A stretch of 64,000 nucleotides of DNA. Source: Homalodisca vitripennis. Lineage: Eukaryota; Arthropoda; Insecta; Hemiptera; Cicadellidae. The notes under the pieces are model-generated. The model was given only the letters and a program-made list of their open reading frames with translations. It was not told where the DNA came from and did not search any database. The first letter of the stretch is position 1. Each line of letters starts with the position of its first letter. A program made the position numbers and the translations under genes. Below, piece by piece: positions 43,621 through 56,600 of the stretch. The stretch is taken from assembly GCF_021130785.1 (NCBI RefSeq), contig NW_025776244.1, forward strand, positions 1 through 64,000. The letters are read 5' to 3'.

Positions 43621-45419
43621 TGATACATAATTAATTATTGTACAATTTCATAATGGGATATTTGAATTGTTGCTTTGTAAATATCGACTGGGCATTACCT
43701 TTTAGGGCGAATGATTATTTATGTATTCAGAGTGAAAACCAAAAATACGCTTTGATAAAGTCAGTTACAGTTATTTTTGAGGTTGAGTGGTAGATGTTCC
43801 CATAACTTTGGGAATCAATTGTAGAGAAGGGAATTTTTAATTTTTATTGAGCATACGTAGAACGAGGTCACCCTTCATCTAGGTTGTCTAACTGTGGGGA
43901 AAAGTGGGATCGAATTAAAAATATTTGATAGTAATGGAGCATCCATATAATAAGGTCTCTTTTTTCTTCTTAGTCTTTAAAAGGGTGGCCGACTTTTATA
44001 CTTTGAAGCATTGAGAAGCAAAGGGCAACAAGATTTTAACTTCAGTAGTGTCAAAATCATGTCGAGACATTCAGGCAGAGCCTCCTTGGAATGTTCAAAA
44101 CATTTTACAAGAATGTAAATGATAAACCACTCTAAAAGGTTGTGAAATAAGAACATGGTATTTCAGATATTTCTATCTGTTCTCTAAATAATATACAAAG
44201 CGGATCATCTCTAAATATGCTGAGTCTATGGAAATGTTCTTACTCATAACGGAAATCCGGTGATTTTGCATACCCTTGTACACAGAGAGACTACTTCTAC
44301 TCAATGACTTTAGCAGGTCGTCCAAAATAAGATTTATATAGATTAGAAGTAAAGCTATACTTATCGAAGCCCCAAAAGAGTCGTTTTAACCGTTAACTAG
44401 CATTTTAGGACAATATCTAAAACAATTCTTACTCAGTATAAGAAAAATAATCCATACACTTATTGGGAGCTTCGATAGTTGGTAGTCTTAAAAAAAGAAG
44501 AAAACACACTACTGCAGGTGTCGAAAAAGAGTTTTTTCAGAGAATCAAACACTAGCTTCTTGGGAAAACAAAATCTTACAATTTACTACAAAAAAGTTAA
44601 TTGTGTGGCTGTTATAAAACATTGTTGTGATATAAAATTTTATCTAAAACAATTCTAAAACATTCTAAAAAAATCAATTGTGAGAGTTGTGGCTTTCGTA
44701 AGAGGGAGACGTAAAATAAAATTGTATTAAATATGTCATTTAAATTACCGGAAAGTTTTAACAACCTGCAACTTTCAACAAGGAACCAGGTTTTATTTGG
44801 ACTTGTTTATCCATTTGGTGGTTTTCCTATATCATATATTTGACAAAGGCAACATTAATGGATAATTTTAAACTAAAGGTAGGTTATTTATCACTAACTC
44901 AGAATATTCAATAAGTAAAATAAAAATTCCTTTGGTTTGTTGTGTGATTTAATAATAATCTTATTCAATTTAAATTACTTGCTAACAACGTTATGAAATT
45001 ATTTATTCCATCAATGTTCCCTCTCGATTTAACGTTCAGCTTGACGTATTATTCTCCTTATTGACACATTTTATTTTATTATGAAAGTATTATATTATTA
45101 CTTGTAATTAATTAAATTAGAATACAATAGTGATACGGGATATAACAAGGCGTTTGTATTACTATATATCCTCAAATCCCCATCTCTTATTTATTGTAAT
45201 GTACAAAAGAGATCTGGTTTAATTTAAGAAACTAATTAAATAATTTAATAATTGTGGACCATACTTATTTTTAAACTCAACAAAATATGTTTTTAAATTT
45301 ATTAATTTTAAATAATCATACATAAATAATTAGGGCATTTTAAATATTGTCAGCTAACATACACCTAATTCAAATCATTTTAATATTTAGCCTATTTGAA
45401 CATGCCAAAAATCTAGTGT
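43621..45419. other. AT-rich intergenic DNA, nothing recognised
   Basis: 1.8 kb with no supported gene, RNA or repeat partner. Confidence 0.5.
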
Positions 45420-45845
45420 ATTTGTTCAGATTATTAGACTCTAGAATTAGGATGTAAACTGCTTTGTATATCAAGAGATAGAGGAAACAACAATATCTAA
45501 ATGATAAAAGTAACTCATCCATGCGTTTCCTGATTCCCTCCCTGGTCCCGCTTCTGGCAATTACATCGTGTTCCTGGTGGTGCTTCACTGTTATGCTGTT
45601 AGTTGAAAACATTTTGAAAATGCTACAACATGAAACATTTATCACTTGTATCCTTTTCTGTTTCCTTGGATATTAAATAATTTAAAGTATACAGTGTGGA
45701 TTTTCAGTGTGGTTTTATAATATTTGTCTTTGTTTATTTTGCATCACGACTATAGTTAATCCAAACTCTATCTATCTTGTTGTACATACATATATACATA
45801 CATTTTACATTTTCAGGGGATAAACATGTGAATACAACAAAGAGT
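45420..45845 (+). repeat. Dispersed repeat family, copy h
   Basis: Contains 'aggatgtaaactgctttgtatatcaagagatagagg' (45450), 'aaaagtaactcatcca...ctggtcccgcttctgg...cgtgttcctggtggtgcttc' (45503-45588), 'gtttccttggatat' (45659) and 'catcacgactatagttaatcc' (45743). The 91-codon minus-strand frame across it is not kept open in the other copies. Confidence 0.7.
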
Positions 45846-46955
45846 AAAAGTTAAATTATTAATTAAAACACAAAGGCAATAAGGATAGTTTCCATTAGTC
45901 CATGGTAAACATCTCTTAAGGGCATACTCTAAGAGGGGAAAAGATTTTTAAGGTAATCAGTTATCAAACAACAGGAAACGCTTGATTTAGAAGCACTTAA
46001 AATATTTATTCCATAAGGGTATATAATTTATAATAAAAGTAGCATATATTTTAAACAAAATGTTCAAAATTCAAGCTGAATTTAAAAAGTTTTATATATC
46101 TTTTTACAAGTAATCTTGAAAAATAACACATGTAGAATAATGAAAGAAATGATTTATTAATTATTTCTTCATAGAGAAGAGCAAATTTAATTCGACATTG
46201 CATTATGGATACCTATTACCCAGACACAAAAAATTTCTCTTTTGTCTGCCGGGGATGTAAAAATTTCTGTAAATATCCCAACATTGAAATCTGCAACAGG
46301 CTTTTGCAAGCAATGCTTACCTTTTTTTATGTGTGTGGTTTGTCTAAGTTCTGCTTAAATTTGACATTGTTGGTTATCATTAATGTTGGATTTCTGAAAT
46401 CCCTAAAGGTTTTATAAACTTCTTTGGGTACTGTCTGCATGTTTGGGTCAAGATTATTAATTTATAATATAAACTTGAAATTAACTGAACCTTAAAAAGT
46501 AATTATTGATAATACGGTACGACAAAGCAAAAACCTGTAAAACCCACATAAGGGGTTTTTAAGTAACCAAATTAGCAATAGCGTTAAACGTTCATATCGG
46601 AAATGAGACCTAATTAGTGGGTATTTACAGCAATATATTTACACATACTCTAAACTTAATGATTGAACTTATCTTTAAAATAAAGTTTTAATTACATGTT
46701 TGTCTTTATGGTACAGTTGTACTCATATAAGTGTATAATCACATAACATTAATTAGGTTGAATTTTTGGTATTAGACGTGAGGTGAAGCCACAATTGAAG
46801 ATAGTAACTAGAAAACACATGAAAAATACGCAACTAAGATATTGAAGTTATTCATATCCAGGGAAGAAGGAAAAGAAGAGACTTTAGTTGTTTTATTATA
46901 TTCAATATTTCAGTAAGAAGTCTCAGATTCGCAGCGTAGAGTGTAATCATTACCT
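45846..46955. other. AT-rich intergenic DNA, nothing recognised
   Basis: A 70-codon frame at 46205-46417 has a Cys-rich start and a hydrophobic end but no motif I recognise, no conserved copy and no promoter context. I do not call it a gene. Confidence 0.45.
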
Positions 46956-46959
46956 AAAA

Positions 46960-47095
46960 GGCAACGAGGACCAGGGCCAGGATCATGATTTGCAGCATGC
47001 TGTTATTGTTCAGAAATCACGGATTCATATTTACCATCTCTCGTCACCCAAACCATTTTAGATCTCAGCTTTAGCGATTAATTGCACCACAAAGG
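46960..47095 (-). repeat. Dispersed repeat family, copy k (minus strand)
   Basis: Read on the minus strand it gives 'atggtttgggtgacgagagatgg' followed by 'gatcctggccctggtcctcg', matching the 'ctgctttgggtaacgagagat...cctggtcctggtcctg' block of other copies. Short and diverged. Confidence 0.5.
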
Positions 47096-47099
47096 ATAG

Positions 47100-48999
47100 A
47101 TCTTATTGAAGAAAGTGCGATTACAATGTAAACTAATGTTTTATCCTCATTCACTTTTTTATTCACTTAATATTTTGGACTAGAAATATTACTGCAATCA
47201 TGAAATTCCATTGATTGGTTTTGTATAAATGGCAGTAAATGTTTTTGGCCTATTGTTAACCCCCATACCCAATGCGTTCAGGTCGAAATGTTTCTACCTG
47301 TTTTTCTCAAATAGAACAAGTATTCATATGAATTCGGATCTGTTTTTTACATACTAGCAGTATGTAGTATGTATACTAGTACTAAACTCCGAAATTAGAT
47401 TATTTAAGGAGCAAGCAAAATAACTGAGACATCAAATGATCAAAATCAAAGTTAGCGGTAATCTAAATAAAACTGGTTATAAATGCACATCATATAAAAA
47501 AAAATTGAAATTTACACATAAGCAAAAGAATTTACCTAATGTCTAATGTAGAACATTTAGATAATTACAAAAGTTCAAAAAAATCCTGATATGCTAATTA
47601 ATGACAAACATGTTTTAGCGTAACATTTGTAATTTTAAAAGCTTTAAAAATATAAGTTTACTATACATAAATTAAGGAATAAATGTAGCTACCTATTTAG
47701 TTAAAACACCCACGTTCATTTAGTTCGGTTATTTGTTTTATTTTTATATGATGTACCTTAACCTAGTACCTGAAGATGAATTCTCTTAATTTGAAATTCT
47801 CGTGGTAGTAACAAAACACTATAAGAATGTTATATGTAGTTTATAACTTTTAATGTTTTTATTTAATTTAAAAAAGTTACCCTGTTGCCATACCTATGTT
47901 TTACAGCCGTAATAATATTTCGTAGTGGGCTGTATTTTAACAATGAGTAAAAATTAGTTTATGTTAACTGCTACGTACTAGGAATCCTGAAATTAATTAT
48001 TTTAAGTTGGTTATTAAATAAAATAACTTATATAACACAGCGAATGTTGAGTTCAGATTAGTTTCACCTTCCGCTTAGCGCAGCGTCTGAAATCAGACGT
48101 TACCAGATTTGGATTATGGAATCGGGAATCAACGTCTGTCAGAAGAGTTCAAAAGAGTATACAGAAATATAGCAGTTTTTTGAAGCTGATTTCAGCCATA
48201 ATAGTTATATTTACTTTATTAAATAGTTCCTTGTTACAAATTGTCAATAGTAGTTAAAAGTCAAATCTTCATTGCAGAGAAAATTTAATTAAATAGAAAT
48301 GCAATAAATTATAATTAAACTGAGAGTTTCATACCACAACCCTCTCAAATAGCCATTTATTTGCTCATTCTAATTCATTCATCACCAAATACTCCGACTT
48401 CAATCAGGTACCATTCAATTGATCATAATGGCCTCTCAATATATTATCAATAACTCGTGTAAAGTATGTAATGCGTGTGACACCAAACAGCGTTTCAAAT
48501 GAGTTGTAAATGTTTTGAGCGTTCGGGAAATGTTTACGTCAATTTTATATCTGTTTATCAGATGAACTCAAGCCTGCGAGAGCAAGCGTTCAGGAATCGT
48601 CGTCCTGTTTTTTACAGTGTGGTGGTTCTCCCTTTCTCAGTACGAGTCTATTGGTAAATTCACATTTTGACATACAGTATACAGATATTTTCCATATCTA
48701 GAGGCTTGCTAGATGCAGCAGGTGTTAACTTTTGAAAACAGGCCTGCACGGCTTTTGGAACTTTAGAATGACTTGGAATGGATGCTTTTACAGTTTAAGC
48801 AAAGAAAATCGTGTGTTCGAGCAAACACTTCAAAACCAGTCCGTTAGTAGAGTAGTATTTGGCTAAGGACCTCTAAACATGAACGCCTGGAACTCGTGAT
48901 CACCCAGTCACCTCTGAGAGCTTGTGAGACAGTCAAGAATGAGACACATCCAAAGAAAATTCTCTTTAATAGCAGTAGCATTGTAAAATATATGAAAAT
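47100..48999. other. Intergenic DNA, no gene recognised
   Basis: Mostly AT-rich. 48440-48960 is of more balanced composition, but no frame of note or splice-bounded exon can be supported. A short hairpin CGTCTGA-AA-TCAGACG lies near 48085-48100. Confidence 0.45.
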
Positions 49000-49004
49000 C
49001 TAAA

Positions 49005-49520
49005 AATTCTCAATATCCAACAAATTTTACGATCTGCCATTAGCCGGGAGATCCTAGAGACTTCCAAAACGTCCCTGCATCGGGAACTGTCAGAAGCTAA
49101 CACCTTCCAAATTTGAGACATGTTAGAGGCATCTAGGTTCCAAATATCAATCACTACTAGGCACCGGAAGCACCAAGATCCCAGAAACTCCCAGAGAGCA
49201 GGAGCTGAAACAGACCGAGAGGTGTCACAATTTTAATTCTTCTGAAACCGCCTGCAGTGTCAGGTTAGGAACTGATAGAGTGTGAGAGTTCCAAGGATTT
49301 TGGCCTCCTAAAGACAGGTAACTACAGGAGGTCAGGCAGCTCTCAGAGGATGAAAGATCTTAGAGGCTAAGAGCTTTTAAGGCCCGGGAAATTCCATAGT
49401 TGCTCTCCCGTGACAGAAATCTCTTAGAGAAAAGTAGCTCATAAAAGCTGGGAGCTCATAGTCTAGAAACTACCCTAAAACTTGAAGCTGGCTTGAGCCA
49501 GAAGCACTAAAATTCCGACT
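49005..49520. repeat. Degenerate minisatellite-like tract, unit about 30-40 bp
   Basis: Repeated variants of a short phrase of the type 'cgggaact-tagag-ct-ag(a)gcttcca' recur through the tract: 'gccgggagatcctagagacttcca', 'atcgggaactgtcagaagct', 'agaaactcccagagagcaggagct', 'aggaactgatagagtgtgagagttcca', 'gcccgggaaattcca'. It is GC- and purine-richer than its flanks. No frame is conserved. A similar tract occurs at 60545-60790. Confidence 0.45.
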
Positions 49521-50224
49521 GTTTACATTATTTCAGCGTTATTTTAATGTAAATTCTTGAGGCTTATAAGAAACAATGAGGTATGGAGAAGTAGGATTTA
49601 ATGTACCCGTTATTTTTAACTGCAAAGGAAATCTATCTTAATCTCGAGACAAGTGAGGTAATATATAGTTATATGGGTTGTAAAAATACTTGAATTTACC
49701 ACTAGAAATATCTTAGGAGAGCAGAATTACGTACAAGTAAACCTTGTTGAGTGGCATAAAACATCGGGGGTTGCAAATACGTTATAACTTTGTGAGCAAT
49801 CATAAAAGTTAAGTATGCATGAAACATGACTTTGCTGATGATTAATATCACCTACTTCATATTCTCATAATAAACTAAAGTATCCCGCAGGATACACTAT
49901 ATGTCATGTGTGGAAAATAAAATTAGTGAATTGATTAGATCTAAGTTTAACTTTCAGAAAGAAGTAGGTAGAAAAGGTGCAATAACATTTTGACTGCGCT
50001 TTATTTTGTAAAAAGGCCAAGAGTATTCTTAAATTTAAAAAGTCATATCTGAGAGTTTAATATTGTATGCTATAAAATTAAAATATCAAAGAGCTTTTTA
50101 TTAATAGAGAACGGTTTCTCACGAAATAGATTATACATGTGAAGAAAGGTTTTACATCCTTTGAAAATATATATTAAAAGCCATATTACTGCTTTTTATA
50201 TTATATTATACTGCTTCTGGAGTG
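49521..50224. other. AT-rich intergenic DNA, nothing recognised
   Basis: No supported feature. Confidence 0.5.
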
Positions 50225-50640
50225 ACAGGATATTTTGGAAAGGTAAGGTTAGGGGTAGGGACCGCCTTCTATTGAGATCTATAAAAAATAATTTAGGGTA
50301 GTAATCTCATGTCCCCTCGAAAGATAGGAAGGTCAGCTTTGAACCGACCTCTTCAGTCAAAGCAGGTAGGAGGTGGCACACCCTTTTGTATAGGCAGGCA
50401 AGAACCTTTGACTTTTATAAAGCGAACCCTACCAACTCCAACAGGCATCTGCCAAAATAGGCTGTCGAATTAACCTGACCCCAAGAGTCTTGAAATTTGC
50501 GGTTAGTGATGTTCCGCTTCTGGACATCCATAAGGTTGGCGAGATTTAAGTGACACATCGGTTTTTGTTGTGCCTAGTGATTAGTTCAACTGGAAGGTAT
50601 AAAAGAGCCAGAAGTAATCTCTGCTGGGTTGTATATATAG
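50225..50640 (+). repeat. Dispersed repeat, pair member 2 (partner at 25985-26405)
   Basis: Co-linear with the partner, for example 'catgtcccctcgaaag', 'tcagtcaaagcaggtaggaggtggcacacc', 'gcaggcaagaacctttgact', 'gatttaagtgacacatcggtttttgt'. Neither copy encodes a protein. Confidence 0.75.
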
Positions 50641-51499
50641 TTATACAAAGATATATCACAACTGTGTTGGAATAAATATAATAGTTTTTTATGATGGAAT
50701 TTAAAAAGCCTCTACCATGATATGTATATTAATGTAAAATATTAATTTGTTAAATTACAGGAGAGTAATCAATGTCAACTATGCAATGAGTATAGAAAGT
50801 TAATTAAACCAGTACTGCAACCTTACTAGTGTTAGGACAGAGGTTTGAACATTGCAGACTGGTTATGAAAATAGTTATAGCCTAAGTTTTGTCCGCGGCA
50901 TACAGGTGTTGAACAGGTACTAAACAAGCAGATCGGCGTAAACTGTTTGAAAATTAAAAGTAATAGTATTTAATCCTCATCCTCTCTAACCTACTTTTCA
51001 AATAATGTATTGTTTATTTAATAAGTTATAGCTATGGTAAGTTATTTGCTCTAAGGAACTTTATACCTGTAAAGAATGTTACAGGTCTGCATATAATGTT
51101 ATGTAGACCATTTAAATTAGATACATCAAAGTGAAATCTCAAATCTAAAAATTTTCTTTTCGTTGCAGATATACTATTTAGTAATGACATGACATATCGA
51201 GTATTGTTCCTGAATATTGGATCTAAATTATCATAAATTACCACTTTGACGTTAATGTAAGACGAGAAATAAAACATGTTTATCTCTATAGTATGTATCT
51301 GTTCGGGTAATCTGATAAAAAAATCGATTTAATATTAATGTTAGTCATGACGTAAACAAGCAAGTGAAGATGAAAAGCATTAAAAAGAAAGATGAAAAAT
51401 ACAACAGTGTACATATTAATATATTTTAAATATCCATAGACACAACAAACAACAGGTACCACAAAATTTTTGTTAAACTCAATAGTGTTATTTACAAAA
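50641..51499. other. AT-rich intergenic DNA, nothing recognised
   Basis: Contains only chance-length open frames on either strand. Confidence 0.45.
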
Positions 51500-52150
51500 T
51501 TGGTTGAAAACACGGTTATAGAAGCGCGACCTGGAACAAGTGCGATGACCAAAAGCTTGACAAGGACCAGATCCTTTTTCATTGTTCGTTTTAATGTTCA
51601 ATTCGTTCAACACGCAGTACGCGGAAAATCTCCACCCGGAGTACGCTAACGAAGACCAGGATCGAGACAAGGAAATATAGATGAGTTACTTTATTGATTT
51701 ATAATTCAAAGTTTTTTCTTCGTTTTTTCTTAATGAAATCAGTTATTTCTATCTTAGATATAGCGATAATTAAAAATAGTAAATACAGTGGAACAGTTCC
51801 ATTTGCAGTTAAAAGGATTATCATTTTAATTGAATTATACAATAAGTTTTTTGTCTTGTTTTATCTTGACCTAAAAATAACTTTCGTATTTTTTGTGGAC
51901 GAACCGTAAACACTTGTGATTTATGGTAATAAATCCCTTCAGTACTCTAAGTGTACAGAAAGAATCAGTTTACAACTATCTTCTTCAACATAGCCAAAGG
52001 TTTTAAAATCCGTTGTCAAATATTTTATAAAAAGGTATAAAGGTTGCCAAGAGAATTACTTAGTTAAATGTGTCTGAGAGAACTCTTTCAAGCATTTTAT
52101 ACTATTTTAAATATCGAAAATAATTTTAAATTAGTAAATGTTAGCTCATT
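51500..52150 (-). repeat. Dispersed repeat family, copy i (minus strand)
   Basis: On the minus strand it reads, in order: 'actaatttaaaattattttcgat', 'ctcagacacatttaactaagtaattctcttgg', 'ttataaaatattt' (52150-52020), 'gatagttgtaaactgattctttctgtacacttagagtactgaagggattta' (51990-51930), 'agtaactcatctat', 'tctcgatcctggtcttcg', and 'caagcttttggtcatcgcacttgttccaggtcg'. It thus spans, without interruption, the point where the outer element entered copy c. The 60- and 98-codon minus-strand frames here are not conserved in copies b and d. Confidence 0.78.
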
Positions 52151-53874
52151 TAAGATTAAAATTTATAATGTATTGCATTAATTTGTTTAATCTGAATGAT
52201 TTCTAAAAACGGTGGTAGAGATTTGAGGAGAATTATGGTCTTTATCTTCTAATTTATTCAATGAGATGATGAGATTACCACCAGAGCTCTCTTCAACTTT
52301 ACAATAGCCGATTGAAATTGCCAATTGAAATTATACAGTTATATAAACAACTTCTTAGATTCCTATGTCACCAGGTAGTTTAATTTACACTATTAATGAT
52401 AATTTTACTCTTAAGAAAGTAAATTAAAATTCTATATAAGGAAATAATGCCCGGGTTCTACTTGGTAGAAAACTTTTTACATAACTTTTTTATCGGGATA
52501 TAATTTTCATCACACCCTGTCAGGAAAGTCAATCTACTGCAAAATCAGATGGGAACCATTAATTTAATTAAGTTAATAAGTGCCGAGCCATCTAAACTTA
52601 TAGATTTGCAGTTTGTACCCAGATACCGGGGCAACTAAGGCTCTGATTGTTACATGTTCATTTTACTTTAATCTTAATAAATGCTAGTAGAAATTGCTAT
52701 TCAATATTTTCTCTTACTAATGACTGAGTACCATAATTTTGTACACAATAATCATTAATCTATACATAGAACTGTAAAACCCAATTAGCTTTGAAATAAA
52801 ATCGTGTAAATTGCAAACTAGATATTTAAAGAGCCTCGAACATTTGGTATTGAAACGTGAGGATGTGGATGCATTCTTTTAAATTCATAGAAAAAAACAC
52901 ACTATATTAAATCATATTATTGTCTTCACTCGACTTTAAGGTCATATCACATTTGATTGCTAATTAACGAAAACATTGTATTCGTCAATGTTATTGAGAA
53001 ACATCTACTTCGACAACAGAAACTCGCATATGGACTTTAAATTTATATTATCTCTATGATTATTTTCAGTTTTGTATTGTTTTAAAAGGTTTATTAGAAG
53101 ACTTAATAGTTTACTTAATAGTAATTTGAGTAACACTGTGTTTGATATTAGTGCATTATAACTGATGGGATTTGGATGAGCGTCACTGAATATTTTTGCA
53201 AAGTTCCTATAGGTAACCATGATGGAAACGAGAAAATAGTTGAATAAATAAATATGTAAGCAACCAATTCCTATCAGGCAAGATGAAGTAACTCTTTTAT
53301 TAGTAGAGTAAAAATAAAGAATAGTATATTGTAGTCAATGTTAAACGTTGTTGTCAATGTATAACTTTATCGCACTCTTGCGTTTTGGTATCCTCACTTG
53401 CTTACCAGAAAACTGGTATGAAGACTTGCATGAAATTTCTACATAGACAAAAATGAGTTACATGATTGTTCATGTCCAACCAATGAATTAGGCTAAGCTT
53501 CATAGAAGACCTAGCGCGCCTTGTCGGTAAGTAAAATTTATATTTCCACATTATAAATTAGCCCTTTCATGCGAGACATCTAATTTAAAAGTAATATAAA
53601 GTACAATTTTAAATAATAAGGTTATTTGATGATATTTTATTTGCAGGATTAATTCAAATAATAGTTGGGGTTATGTCCTTCTGACGAGAGGACGTTGTAA
53701 TGATTATAAGTTGTCTCGATAAGTAGCAAATACTGTTGAGATTTTGTTTTTTGGGAATTTACTAGAGCTCATTAATTATGAGTACAACTTCGAGTACTTC
53801 CAGTATCTCATGACTTCTAATCTACCAATCTTCAATTTTTTCGACTCTAAATTTAAGTCTAAATTAGAGCATTT
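52151..53874. other. AT-rich intergenic DNA, nothing recognised
   Basis: No gene or repeat partner was found. Confidence 0.5.
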
Positions 53875-54015
53875 TGCACGTTGTTTAAATCACAGAACGT
53901 CGTGGAAGAACCTAAAGTATGACGGTATGATGGCCAGAAGCAGGATCAGGACTTACATGCAGGAGTTACTTTCATTCTTTAGATATCACAGATTTTCATT
54001 CAATATCTTTCTTTA
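53875..54015 (-). repeat. Dispersed repeat family, copy j (minus strand, short)
   Basis: The reverse complement gives 'aagaatgaaagtaactcctgcatgtaagtcctgatcctgcttctgg' and 'gttcttccacgacgttctgtgattt', aligning with 31315-31420 of copy e. The 90-codon plus-strand frame at 53744-54016 overlaps it but has no support as a gene. Confidence 0.6.
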
Positions 54016-55849
54016 ACTAAATGAGGTTACATCCTAGTACACAGCACAACGCACTACAACAGCACAGAAAACGAAAATGCAAATTTAATATATTTAATAA
54101 AATTCATAATTTGTTTTATGCTGTTTTTAATCGTGTCTATACCTAATGCGTACAGGGAAAATTGGTCTACAAAATACAAATAACCAGACTTGACGAACAT
54201 TGATTTTGAAACTGTTTTCGCGTATTTTATAAAAATTGTATAGTTGTTTATGAGAATCCTTTACGGGTAGAGTACGATAAACTGAACCGGTTTTTCATAT
54301 AGATATTGACAAACGATATTACTTTCGAAATAACTAACCGATACTGATTTTTGAACAGAGACTAACTTGTATAAACTATAAAACACTTTTTAATGTAATA
54401 AACGTATTTTCTGTTATAGATAGAAACAGATATTCGAAAGCTCGCGGAGAACCGTTAAAAAAAGTTTAAAATGTGGCGTATCAGCCGACCTCCTTGCAGA
54501 TTATCCCCGTGAGTATTTGTACAGAAGAGAAGTATGATTTTCTGCAGAAGATGCTACAAAACTTCCGGAAAGCATTTAATCATTACTACCCTGGAGAAAA
54601 CAAAAATAATTACGTATAGTTTTTATTAATATAAATATTCTTTATGCTGTTTGCATTTCATTGCTTATAAGGGTTTTCTCTATTTCCAGTTTTTAAATCG
54701 TTACAGATTATTTGCTATTTATAACATTAACCCTCTTTGCATTATATTAATTATGTTAGTCACAATTATTATTGTTATTATGACCATAGATACTTCAGTA
54801 TAACTTTTAAACGCAATACATGAATATTAGATATCAATGATTGTACTAATCTATGTAAAACCATAGTCCGCTTATCAAACTCTATCTTCATTTACTAATT
54901 TTTGTCTAACAAAAATCTTCCTGGCATTTAAAGCAGCCTAAATATTGATAATGAGATGAAATTAGTGTTTGCTAATTGACAAAGATCAAGAATCGCAGAT
55001 ACCTTACCTTTCTTTGTTGAAAGTACGTTTCTTGTTTTGAGTACGTAGCAATTTGAAACACATAGTGAAGCAATTCTGCACTAAAATGTGGTATATAAGT
55101 TTTTATTCATTCCATACACAGAAATTCACGCCAGTGCTCTTTTCACAGTAAAAGAGATATTAAAGGGCTAAATGAATTAAAACAATATTATGAATTACTA
55201 ATCATATTCCAATCTTATATTTAGATTATATCATGTTTTATGAAATTTTCCTTACTAATAGTAATTCAACGTCAGTTTCAGGGATAAATAGAAGGCAACT
55301 AAACTGCTATCCAGAGGGCACCCTACTAAGGTAAACTAATACCAAAAGTACACATCTCCGTAAACTATGTGAATTAAAAAGAAATTATAAATACATAAAG
55401 GAACTTGTTGTAGTATTGAACTAACCATTGATTTATTACAATAAATTGTAAAATATGACAGACAAACGTGGAATAAAACAGGATTTTAAAGATTGGTGTC
55501 TGTACTAGGTTATGGTGTGTGGTATAAAATATCCAAGGATAGTGTTCGATATGTCGTTTACGCTGTTGTTCATTTACAAATAAAAACCTACGTATATATT
55601 TATCAAATACTGTATGCAAAACTTCAAGTAATTTATAATACAAAGCACTTTCCAATTTCATCACAAAATTACAGCTATTAAAAATCTTATTACATGAATG
55701 CAAGTCACTAATCTAATTATATAAACGCGTGAATCAGAATATTGAAAATGTTATTATCATGCATAATATTTTGCATTAGAGAGGATTAATTAAATTAGCT
55801 AAAGCGTTTTTCAACAAAGCTGTTTGGATGTCAAATTTTATCCTTTTTT
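54016..55849. other. AT-rich intergenic DNA, nothing recognised
   Basis: The overlapping open frames at 55374-55703 (minus) and 55493-55681 (plus) have no recognisable motif. Confidence 0.5.
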
Positions 55850-55989
55850 AAAAAAATGTCCACACTACAACCTCTAGAGTGGTTTTATTTTATTTTTAAG
55901 GTGATTTTCCTGGTAAATCCACCTTATTTGTGTTAAAAAGTAAGAACAAAACATTTAAGAATCATTTAATTCCACCAGGTGAACTAAAA

Positions 55990-56600
55990 ACAAAGCGTTA
56001 TCTTTTGCCAGCCATTACTCACTAATAGAGCGTTTCCGGACCTACCTTTATAAAAAATTTTCTTCTTATTTTTAGCTCTAAAACCACGTCTTAAAATATT
56101 TTACCATATTTCTGATTCACCTTGTATGTAAAAATATATATACAGGGTGTCCAGCAACCATTCGAACAAACTTTGCCACATTGATCAGCAGGCCAAAACT
56201 AACAAATAATGCAATGTAACAGGTGCCCTATTTCGCTTCGTTTAGCGTCTGTCTGTCTGTATGTGATTTTTGGGAAAAAATAACTACTCAAAAACCACTT
56301 CAGATACAAAATTCAAACTTAACAGTTATGTTAACCTAGTGTTGATCCTTTTCAGTGAAAAAAAATAAAACAAATATCTCATTGCATTTCAAAATGGCGG
56401 CCGTTCAAAATTTTCAAATTGTATTAGTTTTGAAACGGCTACTTTGACAACAAATACACCAGGATAACTTTTTTTAGCGTATTTTATTAAAAATTAAACA
56501 ATTTTTGTTTCAAAAAGATTGAATAACAAATAACTGAGTTACAGCACCAAACGTAAAAACAGGTTAAATCCATGCATTGCAAGTAGGATACAATAATGTA
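55990..56600. repeat. Anonymous transposon-like repeat region
   Basis: Several phrases that I associate with dispersed arthropod DNA repeats occur here: 'gcgtttccggacctacctttataaaaaatttt', 'ccacgtcttaaaatattttaccatatttctgattcacc', 'tacagggtgtccagcaacc' and 'aaaatggcggccgttcaaaattttcaa'. I could not pair terminal inverted repeats or find a target duplication, and no second copy is in the window. The call rests on remembered motif resemblance. Confidence 0.35.

Noticed and set aside
45370..45645. 91-codon minus-strand frame with HHQEHDVIARSGTRE-like stretch
   Set aside because: Similar peptides can be read from other repeat copies, but stops and frameshifts fall at different places in each, so it is a repeat block and not a conserved gene.
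46205..46417. 70-codon frame with Cys residues and a hydrophobic end
   Set aside because: No family resemblance, no splice or promoter context; length is within chance expectation for AT-rich DNA.
47345..47385. Palindromic 'actagcagtatgtagtatgtatactagtact' stretch
   Set aside because: Short and AT-rich; no flanking element, duplication or second copy to support a mobile-element end or regulatory site.
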